DNA of 64,000 bases. Source: Spirochaetae bacterium HGW-Spirochaetae-1. Lineage in GTDB: Bacteria; Spirochaetota; UBA4802; UBA5550. Positions within the stretch are counted from its first letter, which is position 1. The number at the start of each line of letters is the position of its first letter. The notes below the pieces were generated by a model. It saw nothing but the letters and a program-made list of their open reading frames with translations, had not been told where the DNA came from and did no database searches. The stretch covers positions 248,001 through 312,000 of the forward strand of contig PGXY01000006.1 of assembly GCA_002839375.1 (NCBI GenBank). Reading direction: 5' to 3'. Shown here piece after piece: positions 26,550-34,840 of the stretch. The position numbers and the translations under genes are program-made.

Positions 26550-28700
26550 ATGAATACGATTAATATGATCTCGGCCCTTCTGGCATCCATAATCCTGCTG
26601 GGAATGGCCATATTTGTTCTGATAAAAGACTGGAGGGACCAGGTAAACAGGTACTATGTCTTCTATAACCTCATGGCTCTCGGCATTCTTTTCACCATGT
26701 TCGTGACCTATGCCTTCCAGGAAACAGTTGATCTTACGCATCTCAATAAAATTACACAGATGTTCACCATCATGTTTTTTGCCAGCTTTTTTACCATGTC
26801 TCTCGTGTTTCCCAAGACGGGCAAGGCCTTCCCTTTGTATATTACGCTCTTAACCCTGACTCCTTCAGCGATCATCGGCGCGCTGGTAATGAATACGGAC
26901 CTGACTATTGCCAGGGCCTATTTCAAAGACGGTATGCTGGTGCGGGAATTCAAAGCTTTTTATACCTGGTATGCAGCTGCTACTTTTCTGTACCTCCTGG
27001 CGGGGACGGCGAATTTCATACGCAAGTATTTCCGTACAAAAGTTGAGATTTATCGTCTCCAGATGCGTTACCTTTTTGTGGGTTCATCCTTTGCCCTCAT
27101 TTTCGCCGCCACCTGTTCCATTATTCTGCCCAGGCTGCTCAATTATTCCAAGCTATATGCTATCGGTCCATCCATTGCTTCGTTTATTGTTACCGCGGCC
27201 CTTTTCTATTCGGTAATATCCTACAACCTCATGGAGATAAGGACTGCCATTCATAAAACTGCCATGTACAGTATAATATCGGCCATCATTTTTATTCCGA
27301 TCTATGCCATTATTGCCTTCTATTACAATGGTTCCTTTTACCTGGACAGGTTGCCGCTTCATATAATTGTGGCCCTTGTCGTTATTATCTTTTTTATCCT
27401 CTCCTTTTATGTCCACCCCCAGATCGACCGAATGTTTAAACGCAAGCAGTACCAGTTTGAAAACATTGTGGACACCTTTATCCGCAAGATCGAAGACATT
27501 AAGGACCCCAACAGTGTTGTTGAACGGACAATTGATACCCTCTTCAAGAGCCTCTATCTCCGTCGGGCCTTCTATCTCGTCTATAATGAGAAGTCGAGAA
27601 AGTACGAGGTTTCACACTACAAGGGCGGTGATTCAGATGGAGCCGTGGAACCCGTGGACAGAAACTCCACGCTTATCCGCTGGTTTGTGAGAAACCAGGA
27701 GGTGCTCAATGTGGGACGGATCTATACTGATGATAAGAGCTTTGCCGATATTCGCGACGAGATGATCGATTTTTTTACCGCTAATGATGTAGTCACCATA
27801 TTGCCCATGTATCATGAGAAACGGGTCATTGGCCTTGTCTGCCTGGGCGCTAAAGACAACCTGGCTGCCTATACTCCCGATGAGCTGGAAAAGCTGGCGA
27901 CGTTCCAAAAGGAAAGTAACGAAATAATTTCCACAACACTGACATATCAAAAGGCCAGTGAGGAACAGTTTATCGCCAGAACGCTGGACCTCTCGTCTTA
28001 TATTCTTGCCAAATCAATCCCCGGGGAACTTCCCAATGTGCAGGGAATTAAATTCGGCGCTTTCATGATTCCCCGTTATGCCGAGGGCGTGGATTATTTT
28101 GATTTTATTCGTCCTGCCGAGGATGGTATCGGCGTTATTATCACCGATGTTTCCGGTGTGGGGATCAACAGCGCTCTTTATTCCATTCTCCTGCGGTCGG
28201 CTTTCCAATCCTGTCTCAATGACGCCCCGTCGACATATTCCGTGACCCAGACCCTTAACAGGGTTGTGTATGAATATTCAAAAGGGAAGGGGGGGCTGGT
28301 CACATCCTATTACATGTATTATGATATAAAAACCATGCGACTCATGTATACCAATGCGGGATTCCCCTCCCTTGACCTCTTCAGGGTTGAAAAAAACGAT
28401 TTCGATTCGCTCGATACGGAAGGAATACCCCTGGGTTATGATATATCCGCCAGCTATGGTTCGGGACGGACAAATATGCTTCGTGGAGATATTGGCATTC
28501 TTTATACGCGCTCCCTGGTAAATGCGAAAAATCAGAAGGGTGAAAAGTTTGGTCTGCTGCGTCTTCGCGAGGTCATCAAGGAAAACAGGTCCCGAAAGCC
28601 AACGGAGATTGCCAGGGGTATTCACAAGGCGTATGAGAAATTTATGGGTCTCAGCTCTCCCGAGGCGGATATTATGACTCTTGTATTCAAAATTGGATAA
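26550..28700 (+). CDS. membrane-bound SpoIIE/PP2C-type serine phosphatase with 7TM-like and GAF domains
   Basis: Predicted sensor phosphatase of the RsbU/SpoIIE type, which dephosphorylates STAS anti-anti-sigma proteins in partner-switch pathways. Residues 1-270 hold about eight hydrophobic helices resembling the 7TM-type sensor regions of bacterial signalling proteins. A GAF-like domain spans roughly 300-470. The PP2C domain starts near 500 (GAFMIPRYAEGVDYFDFI), with the metal-binding VIITDVSGVGINSALYSILLR near 532 and the final EADIMTLVF near 705. ATG 26550 follows GAGG by 8 bases; an upstream TTG (26529) is less likely. A STAS protein is encoded at 53068-53415 and a HATPase at 24-728, so partners may be encoded elsewhere. 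Confidence 0.87.
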   Translation: MNTINMISALLASIILLGMAIFVLIKDWRDQVNRYYVFYNLMALGILFTMFVTYAFQETVDLTHLNKITQMFTIMFFASFFTMSLVFPKTGKAFPLYITLLTLTPSAIIGALVMNTDLTIARAYFKDGMLVREFKAFYTWYAAATFLYLLAGTANFIRKYFRTKVEIYRLQMRYLFVGSSFALIFAATCSIILPRLLNYSKLYAIGPSIASFIVTAALFYSVISYNLMEIRTAIHKTAMYSIISAIIFIPIYAIIAFYYNGSFYLDRLPLHIIVALVVIIFFILSFYVHPQIDRMFKRKQYQFENIVDTFIRKIEDIKDPNSVVERTIDTLFKSLYLRRAFYLVYNEKSRKYEVSHYKGGDSDGAVEPVDRNSTLIRWFVRNQEVLNVGRIYTDDKSFADIRDEMIDFFTANDVVTILPMYHEKRVIGLVCLGAKDNLAAYTPDELEKLATFQKESNEIISTTLTYQKASEEQFIARTLDLSSYILAKSIPGELPNVQGIKFGAFMIPRYAEGVDYFDFIRPAEDGIGVIITDVSGVGINSALYSILLRSAFQSCLNDAPSTYSVTQTLNRVVYEYSKGKGGLVTSYYMYYDIKTMRLMYTNAGFPSLDLFRVEKNDFDSLDTEGIPLGYDISASYGSGRTNMLRGDIGILYTRSLVNAKNQKGEKFGLLRLREVIKENRSRKPTEIARGIHKAYEKFMGLSSPEADIMTLVFKIG

Positions 28701-28777
28701 AAAAGCCCGTCTGGGTAGAAAGTATATAAAAAAAATTGTCTATTCTTCACCTAATGTAAAATTTTAGATCATGTATA

Positions 28778-28806
28778 TTGACGTTTCTACTTTTTTTGTA
28801 TAAAAT
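28778..28806 (+). promoter_or_regulatory. promoter candidate upstream of the queH pair
   Basis: TTGACG (28778-28783), a 17-base spacer and TAAAAT (28801-28806; an overlapping TATAAA lies two bases earlier) precede the gene at 28869 by about 60 bases. Confidence 0.65.
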
Positions 28807-28868
28807 AAAGGTAACGGATGTCCATGTACATGAAGGGAGATTTTTAATCAAGAGGTGGAGGAAGATGT

Positions 28869-29213
28869 ATGGATAATTGCGAAGGATTTAAAAGGGCCTT
28901 TATTGAGCGGCGTGAAGAGGTAAATCTTTGCAATTCTATTTTCGGTGAATGCTGGCTTGAAGAACTCCGCGAAATGGACAAACATGAAATTTTGGTGAGA
29001 ATTTGTGATATTCTGGGACCCTGCCCGTCAAATTTTACAATTGCAGAGAAAATATTTGAAAGCCTGAAATTTGATATTGCAAAATTTGTGCTTCATCATG
29101 AATACAGCAGGGAGAATGCAATCCGTTCGAAACTACTCATGTGGCTTGACGGCAAGATTAACCCGGACACTGAGCAAAAGCTGTCGGAATTTTGTAATAA
29201 ATATCTGAAATAA
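28869..29213 (+). CDS. 114-residue protein of unknown function
   Basis: Not recognised. The product is soluble and helical and contains five cysteines scattered singly, one in CDILGPCPSNF, without a clear metal-binding spacing. The run TIAEKIFESLKFDIAKFVLHHEYSRENAI suggests a small helical bundle. AGGTGGAGG lies upstream of the ATG. The stop is two bases before the queH start, so the two genes are cotranscribed behind the promoter at 28778, and a link to RNA modification is possible but unsupported by any motif. Confidence 0.7.
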   Translation: MDNCEGFKRAFIERREEVNLCNSIFGECWLEELREMDKHEILVRICDILGPCPSNFTIAEKIFESLKFDIAKFVLHHEYSRENAIRSKLLMWLDGKINPDTEQKLSEFCNKYLK

Positions 29214-29215
29214 CA

Positions 29216-29812
29216 GTGGAAAAGAAAAAATTGCTTCTTCATACATGCTGTGCGCCCTGCACTGGTCATGTATATGAGGTGTTGTCGGCAGAGTACTGCG
29301 TTACCGCCTTTTTTTTTAATCCAAATATCAGCCCGCGTACTGAATACAACAAACGACTTGATGAATTAAAAAAATATGCCCTGACAAGGAATTTTCCCCT
29401 GGAGGAAGGTCCGTATGATATCAGGGGGTGGACTGCCCGCGTGAGGCCCCTGCGGTTTCATGGCGAACGATCAGTGCGGTGCAGGGAGTGCTTCAGGTTC
29501 CGGCTTGGGGAAACTTTCAAGAAGGCGGAACAATTGCGGATGGAGGCCGTTGCCACATCACTTTCCATCAGTCCGCATAAGGATGCCGCCGTGATTAACG
29601 CTCTTGGCCGGGAGCTGCAGGATCAATATGGTATCGAATTCCATGCCGCCGATTTTAAAAAACAGGATGGATATAAAAAATCCGTAGAAATCTCGCGGCT
29701 CCATGGATTCTATCGGCAGGATTACTGCGGCTGTATCTATTCAAAGATGGAGCGGGACAGGGAATCGGCCTGGAGCGCCAGGGTCCGGGCCTTTAGAAGT
29801 TCGTTTCAATAA
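29216..29812 (+). CDS. queH: epoxyqueuosine reductase QueH
   Basis: Final step of queuosine synthesis in tRNA wobble positions: reduces epoxyqueuosine to queuosine, the non-B12 alternative to QueG. It has the QueH (formerly DUF208) signatures: LLLHTCCAPCTGHVYE at the N-terminus, FFFNPNISPRTEYNKRLDELKKYA, the paired cysteines in RCRECFRFR near residue 84, SISPHKDAAVIN, and YCGCIYS near 180. These cysteines hold a 4Fe-4S cluster and an additional iron. The start is GTG 29216. Its presence implies Q-modified tRNA, but no other queuosine gene lies in this window. Confidence 0.95.
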   Translation: MEKKKLLLHTCCAPCTGHVYEVLSAEYCVTAFFFNPNISPRTEYNKRLDELKKYALTRNFPLEEGPYDIRGWTARVRPLRFHGERSVRCRECFRFRLGETFKKAEQLRMEAVATSLSISPHKDAAVINALGRELQDQYGIEFHAADFKKQDGYKKSVEISRLHGFYRQDYCGCIYSKMERDRESAWSARVRAFRSSFQ

Positions 29813-29856
29813 ATAGTATGACAGTTTTATGATGCTTTGTAGTTTAGAGACCCGTG

Positions 29857-30141
29857 TCATCGGGAGCTTATGCATCTGTTGATGACCTGTTCCAGCATGA
29901 GGTGCGAAGTGTCATCGGGATACCGCTCGGCATGGATTCTTCCTACGGCAACGCGGGGTTCCGGCCTGAGGCTGCCGCAGTGGACGTAGCTGCTGGCAAT
30001 ATATCCCTTGTTTTTCCAGTTGAAAATAACGGTATGATCGTCATGAATGGTTTCGATGATGCGGATTTTTTCGTTCCCGGGGAATGAATTATCCAGGGCC
30101 TGAATCAGGTCTTCAATGGAAACATCACAGGCATTGAACAT
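29857..30141 (-). CDS. 94-residue protein of unknown function
   Basis: Not recognised. ATG 30141 is chosen because GGAGGGG lies a few bases upstream; the longer frame from 30192 has no SD. The product (FNACDVSIEDLIQALDNSFPGNEKIRIIETIHDDHTVIFNWKNKGYIASSYVHCGSLRPEPRVAVGRIHAE in outline) looks like a small alpha/beta domain without membrane segments. A 77-residue frame on the opposite strand overlaps it completely and has no SD. Medium confidence that this strand is the coding one. Confidence 0.5.
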   Translation of the reverse strand: MFNACDVSIEDLIQALDNSFPGNEKIRIIETIHDDHTVIFNWKNKGYIASSYVHCGSLRPEPRVAVGRIHAERYPDDTSHLMLEQVINRCISSR

Positions 30142-30565
30142 ATCATTCCCCTCCATGAAGCAGAAAGACAGTGTTAATGCGACATAATGCATAGTCTTTT
30201 CTTATAGTCAAGAATCTTTTTTGCATTCTTCTCTCGTGAGGGGAAAAATGAATTCCGGACGAATTAGAAAAAATATCATCACGGAAGCGCTGAGAACGCG
30301 GAGAATGAAATTGGAATGCCGGCATGACAATTAAAATGCAGTATAAAAGACAAAAAACCTCCGTGACCTCTGTGTCTCCAGCGAACTACGGCGAGTGTGT
30401 GGAGATATGTATCAATATTCATTCCCTGCATTCTCTGTAATGATTTGGCCTCTTTTACGAAAAAAAATTCAGATTCCTCCCGCAATAAAAATTAAAAATT
30501 CATTAAATGAACCTGTTGAAGCGTATTATAAGCAGGGCACTGCAGGATGAGGGGGATATGGTATT
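30142..30565. other. 424-base gap before the helicase gene, with possible repeat remnant
   Basis: No clear gene. Near 30358-30385 the minus strand reads GGAGACACAGAGGTCACGGAGG, split here as GGAGACACAGAGG and TCACGGAGG. This resembles the purine-rich repeat (ACAGAGACACAGAG-type) often found upstream of GxxExxY-family genes in environmental genomes. No GxxExxY gene follows, so it may be a decayed copy. A 28-codon frame with a good SD lies at 30248-30334. Confidence 0.35.
30248..30334 (+). CDS. possible 28-residue basic peptide
   Basis: GAGGGG lies 5 bases before an ATG opening a 28-codon frame, product MNSGRIRKNIITEALRTRRM then KLECRHDN. It is strongly basic. No homologue is recognisable and the frame is very short, so the call rests on the SD alone. 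Confidence 0.2.
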   Translation: MNSGRIRKNIITEALRTRRMKLECRHDN

Positions 30566-31891
30566 GTGAGACTCAACAGGGAACAGTATGCGGCTTCGCG
30601 GGCACGAACCGGTATACAACTGGTCCTGGCCGGTGCGGGTACAGGGAAATCCAAAACATTGATTGAAAAAATCCGGAGCCTCCTGGTTTATACGGATCTG
30701 CGGGAGGAGAATCTTCTTGTATTAACCTTCAGCAGGAAGGCCGTGGAGGAGATACGGCAGCGGCTTGTCGGTGAAACGGGTATGAAAGCCGGGTTGGTCA
30801 CTGTAGAGACTTTCCATTCCTTCTGTTTTATGCTTCTGAAAAAATACAGAGAGGAATTTTTAGCAATATCTGGATATGACGTATTTCCCCGTTTAATCGA
30901 CGAAGATGAGAGCAGGGATGCGGTGCGGGAGATCGTCAGGAATAATCTGAAGGGCATGAAGGGCCTGCCCGTGGACATTATATGCCGACTCGTGGGATTT
31001 TCGCATATCAGCGGTGGGCTTTGGCAGAAACTGGACAGGCTGGGTCTGACAGCGGAACTGGAAAGTATCCGGGAACAGTACGGGGAATATAAAATATGTC
31101 GGGGGCTCATCGATTTCAATGACATGGTCCGTCTCTGCATCGGGCTTCTTGAGGGCTGCGGTTCTGTTTTAAACCGGGTGACCCATCGTTATCGATACAT
31201 TTTAGTCGATGAATTTCAGGATACATCCAGGGATCAGTTCAGGTTTCTTGAACTTCTGGTAGGGGATGGGAAAAACAGCCTTTTTGTCGTGGGCGATGAC
31301 TGGCAGGCCATCTATGGTTTCAGAGATGCCTGCGTTGAATATATCGTGAACATGCGGGATTATTTTGGCGATGTCACGGTGCATGCACTCAATAAAAACT
31401 ATCGTTCAAAAAAGGAGATTGTGAAGCTGTCCAATACATTCATCGGAAATAATAAAAACAGGACGGATAAGAAACCCGTTTCCTGCCGCGGAAAGGGGGG
31501 GCGCATTGTTCATCGACGGGTTTCGGGTTTTGATAATGAGGCTGCGGTTATTTCTGAAATTCTTGCGGACTGTGAACCGGGCGATGCGGCCGTCCTGTAT
31601 CGGAACAATTGGCAGGGAGAATTCCTTCGAAAGAATATCCACTGTGACAGGAAAAATCTGGATGTCCGGTTTCTTACCATGCATGCTTCCAAAGGGCTTG
31701 AATTTAAAACTGTTATAATAGCAGGCATTGCCGATGCCATCATTCCCGATAAATCAGCATACCTGGAAGAGGAAAGGAGGCTTTTCTACGTGGCACTCAC
31801 CAGGGCCCGGGACCATCTGTATCTCATTTCCCATGCGGGAATCCGGGGAGAGCTGCCCAGGTTCTGCCGGGAGCTGAAACTGAGGGAATAA
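30566..31891 (+). CDS. compact UvrD/Rep-family superfamily 1 DNA helicase
   Basis: ATP-dependent 3'-5' type helicase of the UvrD/Rep/PcrA family. The Q motif and Walker A are at the N-terminus (LNREQYAA, then LAGAGTGKSKTLIEKI near residue 22). Walker B is ILVDEFQDTS near 212, motif III includes FVVGDDWQAIYGFR, motif IV is NYRSKKEIVKLSN near 278, motif V MHASKGLEFKTVII near 371, and motif VI ERRLFYVALTRARDHLYL near 402. At 441 residues it is far shorter than the 650-750 of UvrD. Only about 90 residues separate motifs IV and V, so the 2B subdomain is essentially absent. All catalytic motifs are intact. GTG start at 30566. Confidence 0.92.
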   Translation: MRLNREQYAASRARTGIQLVLAGAGTGKSKTLIEKIRSLLVYTDLREENLLVLTFSRKAVEEIRQRLVGETGMKAGLVTVETFHSFCFMLLKKYREEFLAISGYDVFPRLIDEDESRDAVREIVRNNLKGMKGLPVDIICRLVGFSHISGGLWQKLDRLGLTAELESIREQYGEYKICRGLIDFNDMVRLCIGLLEGCGSVLNRVTHRYRYILVDEFQDTSRDQFRFLELLVGDGKNSLFVVGDDWQAIYGFRDACVEYIVNMRDYFGDVTVHALNKNYRSKKEIVKLSNTFIGNNKNRTDKKPVSCRGKGGRIVHRRVSGFDNEAAVISEILADCEPGDAAVLYRNNWQGEFLRKNIHCDRKNLDVRFLTMHASKGLEFKTVIIAGIADAIIPDKSAYLEEERRLFYVALTRARDHLYLISHAGIRGELPRFCRELKLRE

Positions 31892-32012
31892 AAACCACGA
31901 CAGCCGGGGTTTTTTGGTTAAAAAAAAATAACCCGAGGGCTAAATTAAATATTGACATTATTGCCTTCCGATATGAAAAGTAAATCAGTCTAATATTTAA
32001 AGGGAGAGTGCC

Positions 32013-32201
32013 ATGGGAGTTGATAAAGCTATACTTGATTTTATAAGGGAATACCATGTTCTTTGTGAGAATACCATTTGGATTGCCGTTTTGATCGCAG
32101 GCTTTGTTGCGATTTCAGGATGCATCAGGTTCGGCATTGCCGTCTACAGACGGGCAAAGGGGATATATCCTCCCGCAGCCAGCCAGATGGAAGAACATTG
32201 A
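32013..32201 (+). CDS. small single-helix membrane protein
   Basis: Unrecognised 62-residue product with one strong membrane helix (ENTIWIAVLIAGFVAISGCIRFGIAVY, residues 19-45) followed by a basic stretch. AAAGGGAGAG precedes the ATG at good distance, which supports translation. It lies 40 bases upstream of the M15 peptidase start on the same strand, possibly cotranscribed. Confidence 0.6.
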   Translation: MGVDKAILDFIREYHVLCENTIWIAVLIAGFVAISGCIRFGIAVYRRAKGIYPPAASQMEEH

Positions 32202-32241
32202 AAACTGTTTCTTCGGAACGGTTTTTTTAAGGCTAACAATA

Positions 32242-33039
32242 GTGATAGGTATTTGCAGAATCATATCGCGTAAATACTTATCACTATACATAGTACCACT
32301 CTTTTTTGCCATCCTCTGCTTCTTCTGTCCCTATTCCAGCGCTGAAAAAGATTTCTACGGTTCCATCGATATTGAGCAGTATGTAACAGGTAGATTCGAT
32401 CCGTCCCAAAACAAGGCTTTTATATCTTTGAAAGAAGCAGGTGTTCCCTGTGACGAGAAACAGCATTTTCTCAGGAAGGACGCTGCTGCTGCGCTGAAGG
32501 AAATGCTGGAACGATTTCACCGGGAAAATCCCGGTGTCGGGATATTTGTGAGAAGTTCCACCAGAACCTTTCAGGATCAGCGAAAAATATGGAATGATAA
32601 ATGGGATGGAACGGTCCTGGTAAACGGTGTCAATCTCCGTAAATCAATCGCGGACCCGGGGAAGAGGGCCCGGGAGATATTGCGCTATTCATCCATGCCC
32701 GGGACGTCGAGGCATCACTGGGGGACTGATGTGGATTTTAACAGCCTGGCTAACAGCTATTTCGGGAAGGGGAAGGGGAAAGTGATCTTTGACTGGCTCT
32801 GTGCCCATGGGGCTGAATATGGTTTTTGCCGGCCCTATACCGAGGGAAGACAAAGCGGCTATAATGAAGAAAAATGGCACTGGTCCTATAGTCCGGCAGC
32901 GAAAATATTTCTTGCCGACTGGAATAAGTTTGTGAGCGGAAAAGCCGGCACTGATGCCGGTGCACAGTTTCACGGTGCAAGGGAAGCCTGGCCTCTCGCT
33001 TCCCTGTATGTAAACAGCATCAACGAGGATTGCCGGTGA
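32242..33039 (+). CDS. M15-family D-alanyl-D-alanine carboxypeptidase (VanY/DacB-like), exported
   Basis: Zinc peptidase that trims the terminal D-Ala from peptidoglycan stem peptides. The metal-site motifs are present: SRHHWGTDVDF near residue 156 (SxHxxGxAxD-type, His and Asp ligands) and EKWHWSYSP near 212 (His ligand). The N-terminus has a signal peptide (YLSLYIVPLFFAILCFFCPYSSA). GTG 32242 is preferred, with AAGG 9 bases upstream; the longest frame would overlap the preceding small gene by about 100 bases. The stop overlaps the next gene's GTG start by four bases, so the two are translationally coupled. Confidence 0.88.
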   Translation: MIGICRIISRKYLSLYIVPLFFAILCFFCPYSSAEKDFYGSIDIEQYVTGRFDPSQNKAFISLKEAGVPCDEKQHFLRKDAAAALKEMLERFHRENPGVGIFVRSSTRTFQDQRKIWNDKWDGTVLVNGVNLRKSIADPGKRAREILRYSSMPGTSRHHWGTDVDFNSLANSYFGKGKGKVIFDWLCAHGAEYGFCRPYTEGRQSGYNEEKWHWSYSPAAKIFLADWNKFVSGKAGTDAGAQFHGAREAWPLASLYVNSINEDCR

Positions 33040-34661
33040 AAGTACTACTGGCATATCTTTGCGATTATGATGACAGGGACGATTATTACCTGTCGCTGCT
33101 TCCCTACGGCATCACGTCCATGGCTGCCTGGCTGGAGAAAAAGGGGTTCGATATAACATTGGCAAATTTCAGCCGTGAGGGGCACCGCGGCGCCCTTGCG
33201 TATATCGAGAAAGAAAAGCCCCACGTGGTGGGACTTTCCATCTTTTCATTTAACAGAACCGAGTCCCTTAAGCTGATAAAGAAGATTAAGGAGAGGCATC
33301 ATAATATTAAAATCATAGCGGGCGGTCCTCATGCCACCTTTCTGGCCCGTGAAATCATTGACCGGTATCCCCAGATCGATCATATAATTCAGGGTGAGGC
33401 GGAACATGCCATAGCCGGGCTGCTCGATGATATGGAGAATGGCAGGAGCGCCGAAAAAATAATCAGCGGACAAAGAATAACGGACCTGGACAGCCTGCCT
33501 TATCCGTCGGCTTTTGCAGGAAGGTCCATGGGCATTAACCATAATGAGCAGTATAAATTTATCGTTACTTCCAGGGGATGCCCGAGCAACTGCACATTTT
33601 GTTCGTCACCTTCGTTCTGGTCCCGGAGGACCGCTTTTCGCAGTCCCGAAAATATTTTTAACGAGATAGTGCATATACACCGGAAATATGGCGTCATTTA
33701 TTTTTCCATCCGTGACGACAATTTTACCATGAAAAAAGACCGTGTCATGAAACTAACCAGGATGATCCGCGAAAGCGGTCTCTACATCATGTGGAACTGT
33801 CAGGCCCGTGTCGATACCATCGATGAAGACATGCTCCGGGAGATGAAACTGGCCGGGCTCGAGCATATCCAGTACGGCGTTGAATCGGGATCAGAATCAG
33901 TCCTGGCCCGATATAACAAGGATATCAGCATTGATGATATTGTCAATGCTGCCGGGGCGACCAGGAAGGCGGGAGTATATCTGTCCATATATCTCATGAC
34001 GGGCATGCTGGGTGAAACCGGGGCGGATGTAAAGAAGACAATACAGCTCATTAAAAAAATACTTCCCGGCGACGGCATCGTATCGCCCGTTGCCTACTAT
34101 CCCGGTACCGCCATGTATGAAGAGATGAAGGCAAAGGGACTCGTTTCCGACGACATCTGGTTCAAGTCCCACGAGAGCGGTATATTTGTCAGAAACGATC
34201 CTGCAGTTCATGAATGGATGAACAGGCTGCTGAACGAGCTGGGGAAAATAAGAAGACATTCCTGGTACCGGGAAAAGGACTTCAGGGAACACCGCAGCTA
34301 CATGGGAGAAGACTGCTGGGTTACCGACATGCTGGAAGGTGATTTTTATCTCCACGAAGAGAAGCTTTCCGAAGCGGAACAATGCTATGCCAGGGTAACG
34401 GAAAAATATCCACGCAATGTCTGGGGTCATCTCCGCATGGGCAAGGTTCATTTTTTCAAGGAGGAATTTACGGTCTCGGAAAAATATTTCCGGACTGCCG
34501 CGGAAATTGTTCCGGCCTATTACGGGGCATGGCTGAAGCAGGCGGAAGCTCTCCTGGTGCAGGGAAAAAGGGGCGAGGCAAGGTCTGCTGCCGAAAGAGC
34601 TTTCTCTCTGAACCGGTACGACGCGAGAATACGGAATGTTAAAAATCTGCTTCACCATTGA
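33036..34661 (+). CDS. B12-binding radical SAM protein with C-terminal TPR repeats
   Basis: Cobalamin-binding-type radical SAM enzyme of unknown substrate. The N-terminal domain (residues 1-145) resembles the B12-binding fold (LPYGITSMAAWLEKKGFDI, then HVVGLSIFSFN and IIAGGPHATFLARE). CPSNCTFC near 181 is the CxxxCxxC cluster motif, followed by the SAM domain to about 375. From about 425 a tail of TPR-like helices follows (SEAEQCYARVTEKYPRNVWGHLRMGKVHF), suggesting a protein partner or complex. GTG 33036 overlaps the peptidase stop and follows CGAGGA; the TTG at 33030 is an alternative. Related enzymes act in lipid, hopanoid and secondary-metabolite methylation; which applies here is unknown. 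Confidence 0.87.
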   Translation: MKVLLAYLCDYDDRDDYYLSLLPYGITSMAAWLEKKGFDITLANFSREGHRGALAYIEKEKPHVVGLSIFSFNRTESLKLIKKIKERHHNIKIIAGGPHATFLAREIIDRYPQIDHIIQGEAEHAIAGLLDDMENGRSAEKIISGQRITDLDSLPYPSAFAGRSMGINHNEQYKFIVTSRGCPSNCTFCSSPSFWSRRTAFRSPENIFNEIVHIHRKYGVIYFSIRDDNFTMKKDRVMKLTRMIRESGLYIMWNCQARVDTIDEDMLREMKLAGLEHIQYGVESGSESVLARYNKDISIDDIVNAAGATRKAGVYLSIYLMTGMLGETGADVKKTIQLIKKILPGDGIVSPVAYYPGTAMYEEMKAKGLVSDDIWFKSHESGIFVRNDPAVHEWMNRLLNELGKIRRHSWYREKDFREHRSYMGEDCWVTDMLEGDFYLHEEKLSEAEQCYARVTEKYPRNVWGHLRMGKVHFFKEEFTVSEKYFRTAAEIVPAYYGAWLKQAEALLVQGKRGEARSAAERAFSLNRYDARIRNVKNLLHH

Positions 34662-34779
34662 TACATTCGATGGAGGGGAATGAGTCATTTGACGATAATT
34701 ACAGTAGGGGGATTCCGGCGCTATATCCCCGGCTATTTTAGTCTGTAACAAAAGGGCCGGAAGAGAATACATACGTGAA

Positions 34780-34803
34780 CCTCTGAAAATCAGATTTCAG
34801 GGG
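34780..34803 (+). other. hairpin upstream of the alpha/beta hydrolase gene
   Basis: CCTCTGAAA (34780-34788) pairs with TTTCAGGGG (34795-34803), eight Watson-Crick pairs and one G-U, six-base loop. No T run follows, so it is an mRNA leader structure or weak terminator. Confidence 0.35.
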
Positions 34804-34840
34804 TATCCGTGTAAGAACATTAATTATTAAAAGGATATCT

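Noticed and set aside
29854-30087. 77-codon plus-strand frame opposite the 94-residue gene
   Set aside because: No SD; the minus strand has GGAGGGG before ATG 30141.
33897-34772. 291-codon minus-strand frame opposite the radical SAM gene
   Set aside because: Fully antisense to the CxxxCxxC protein; product has no coherent features.
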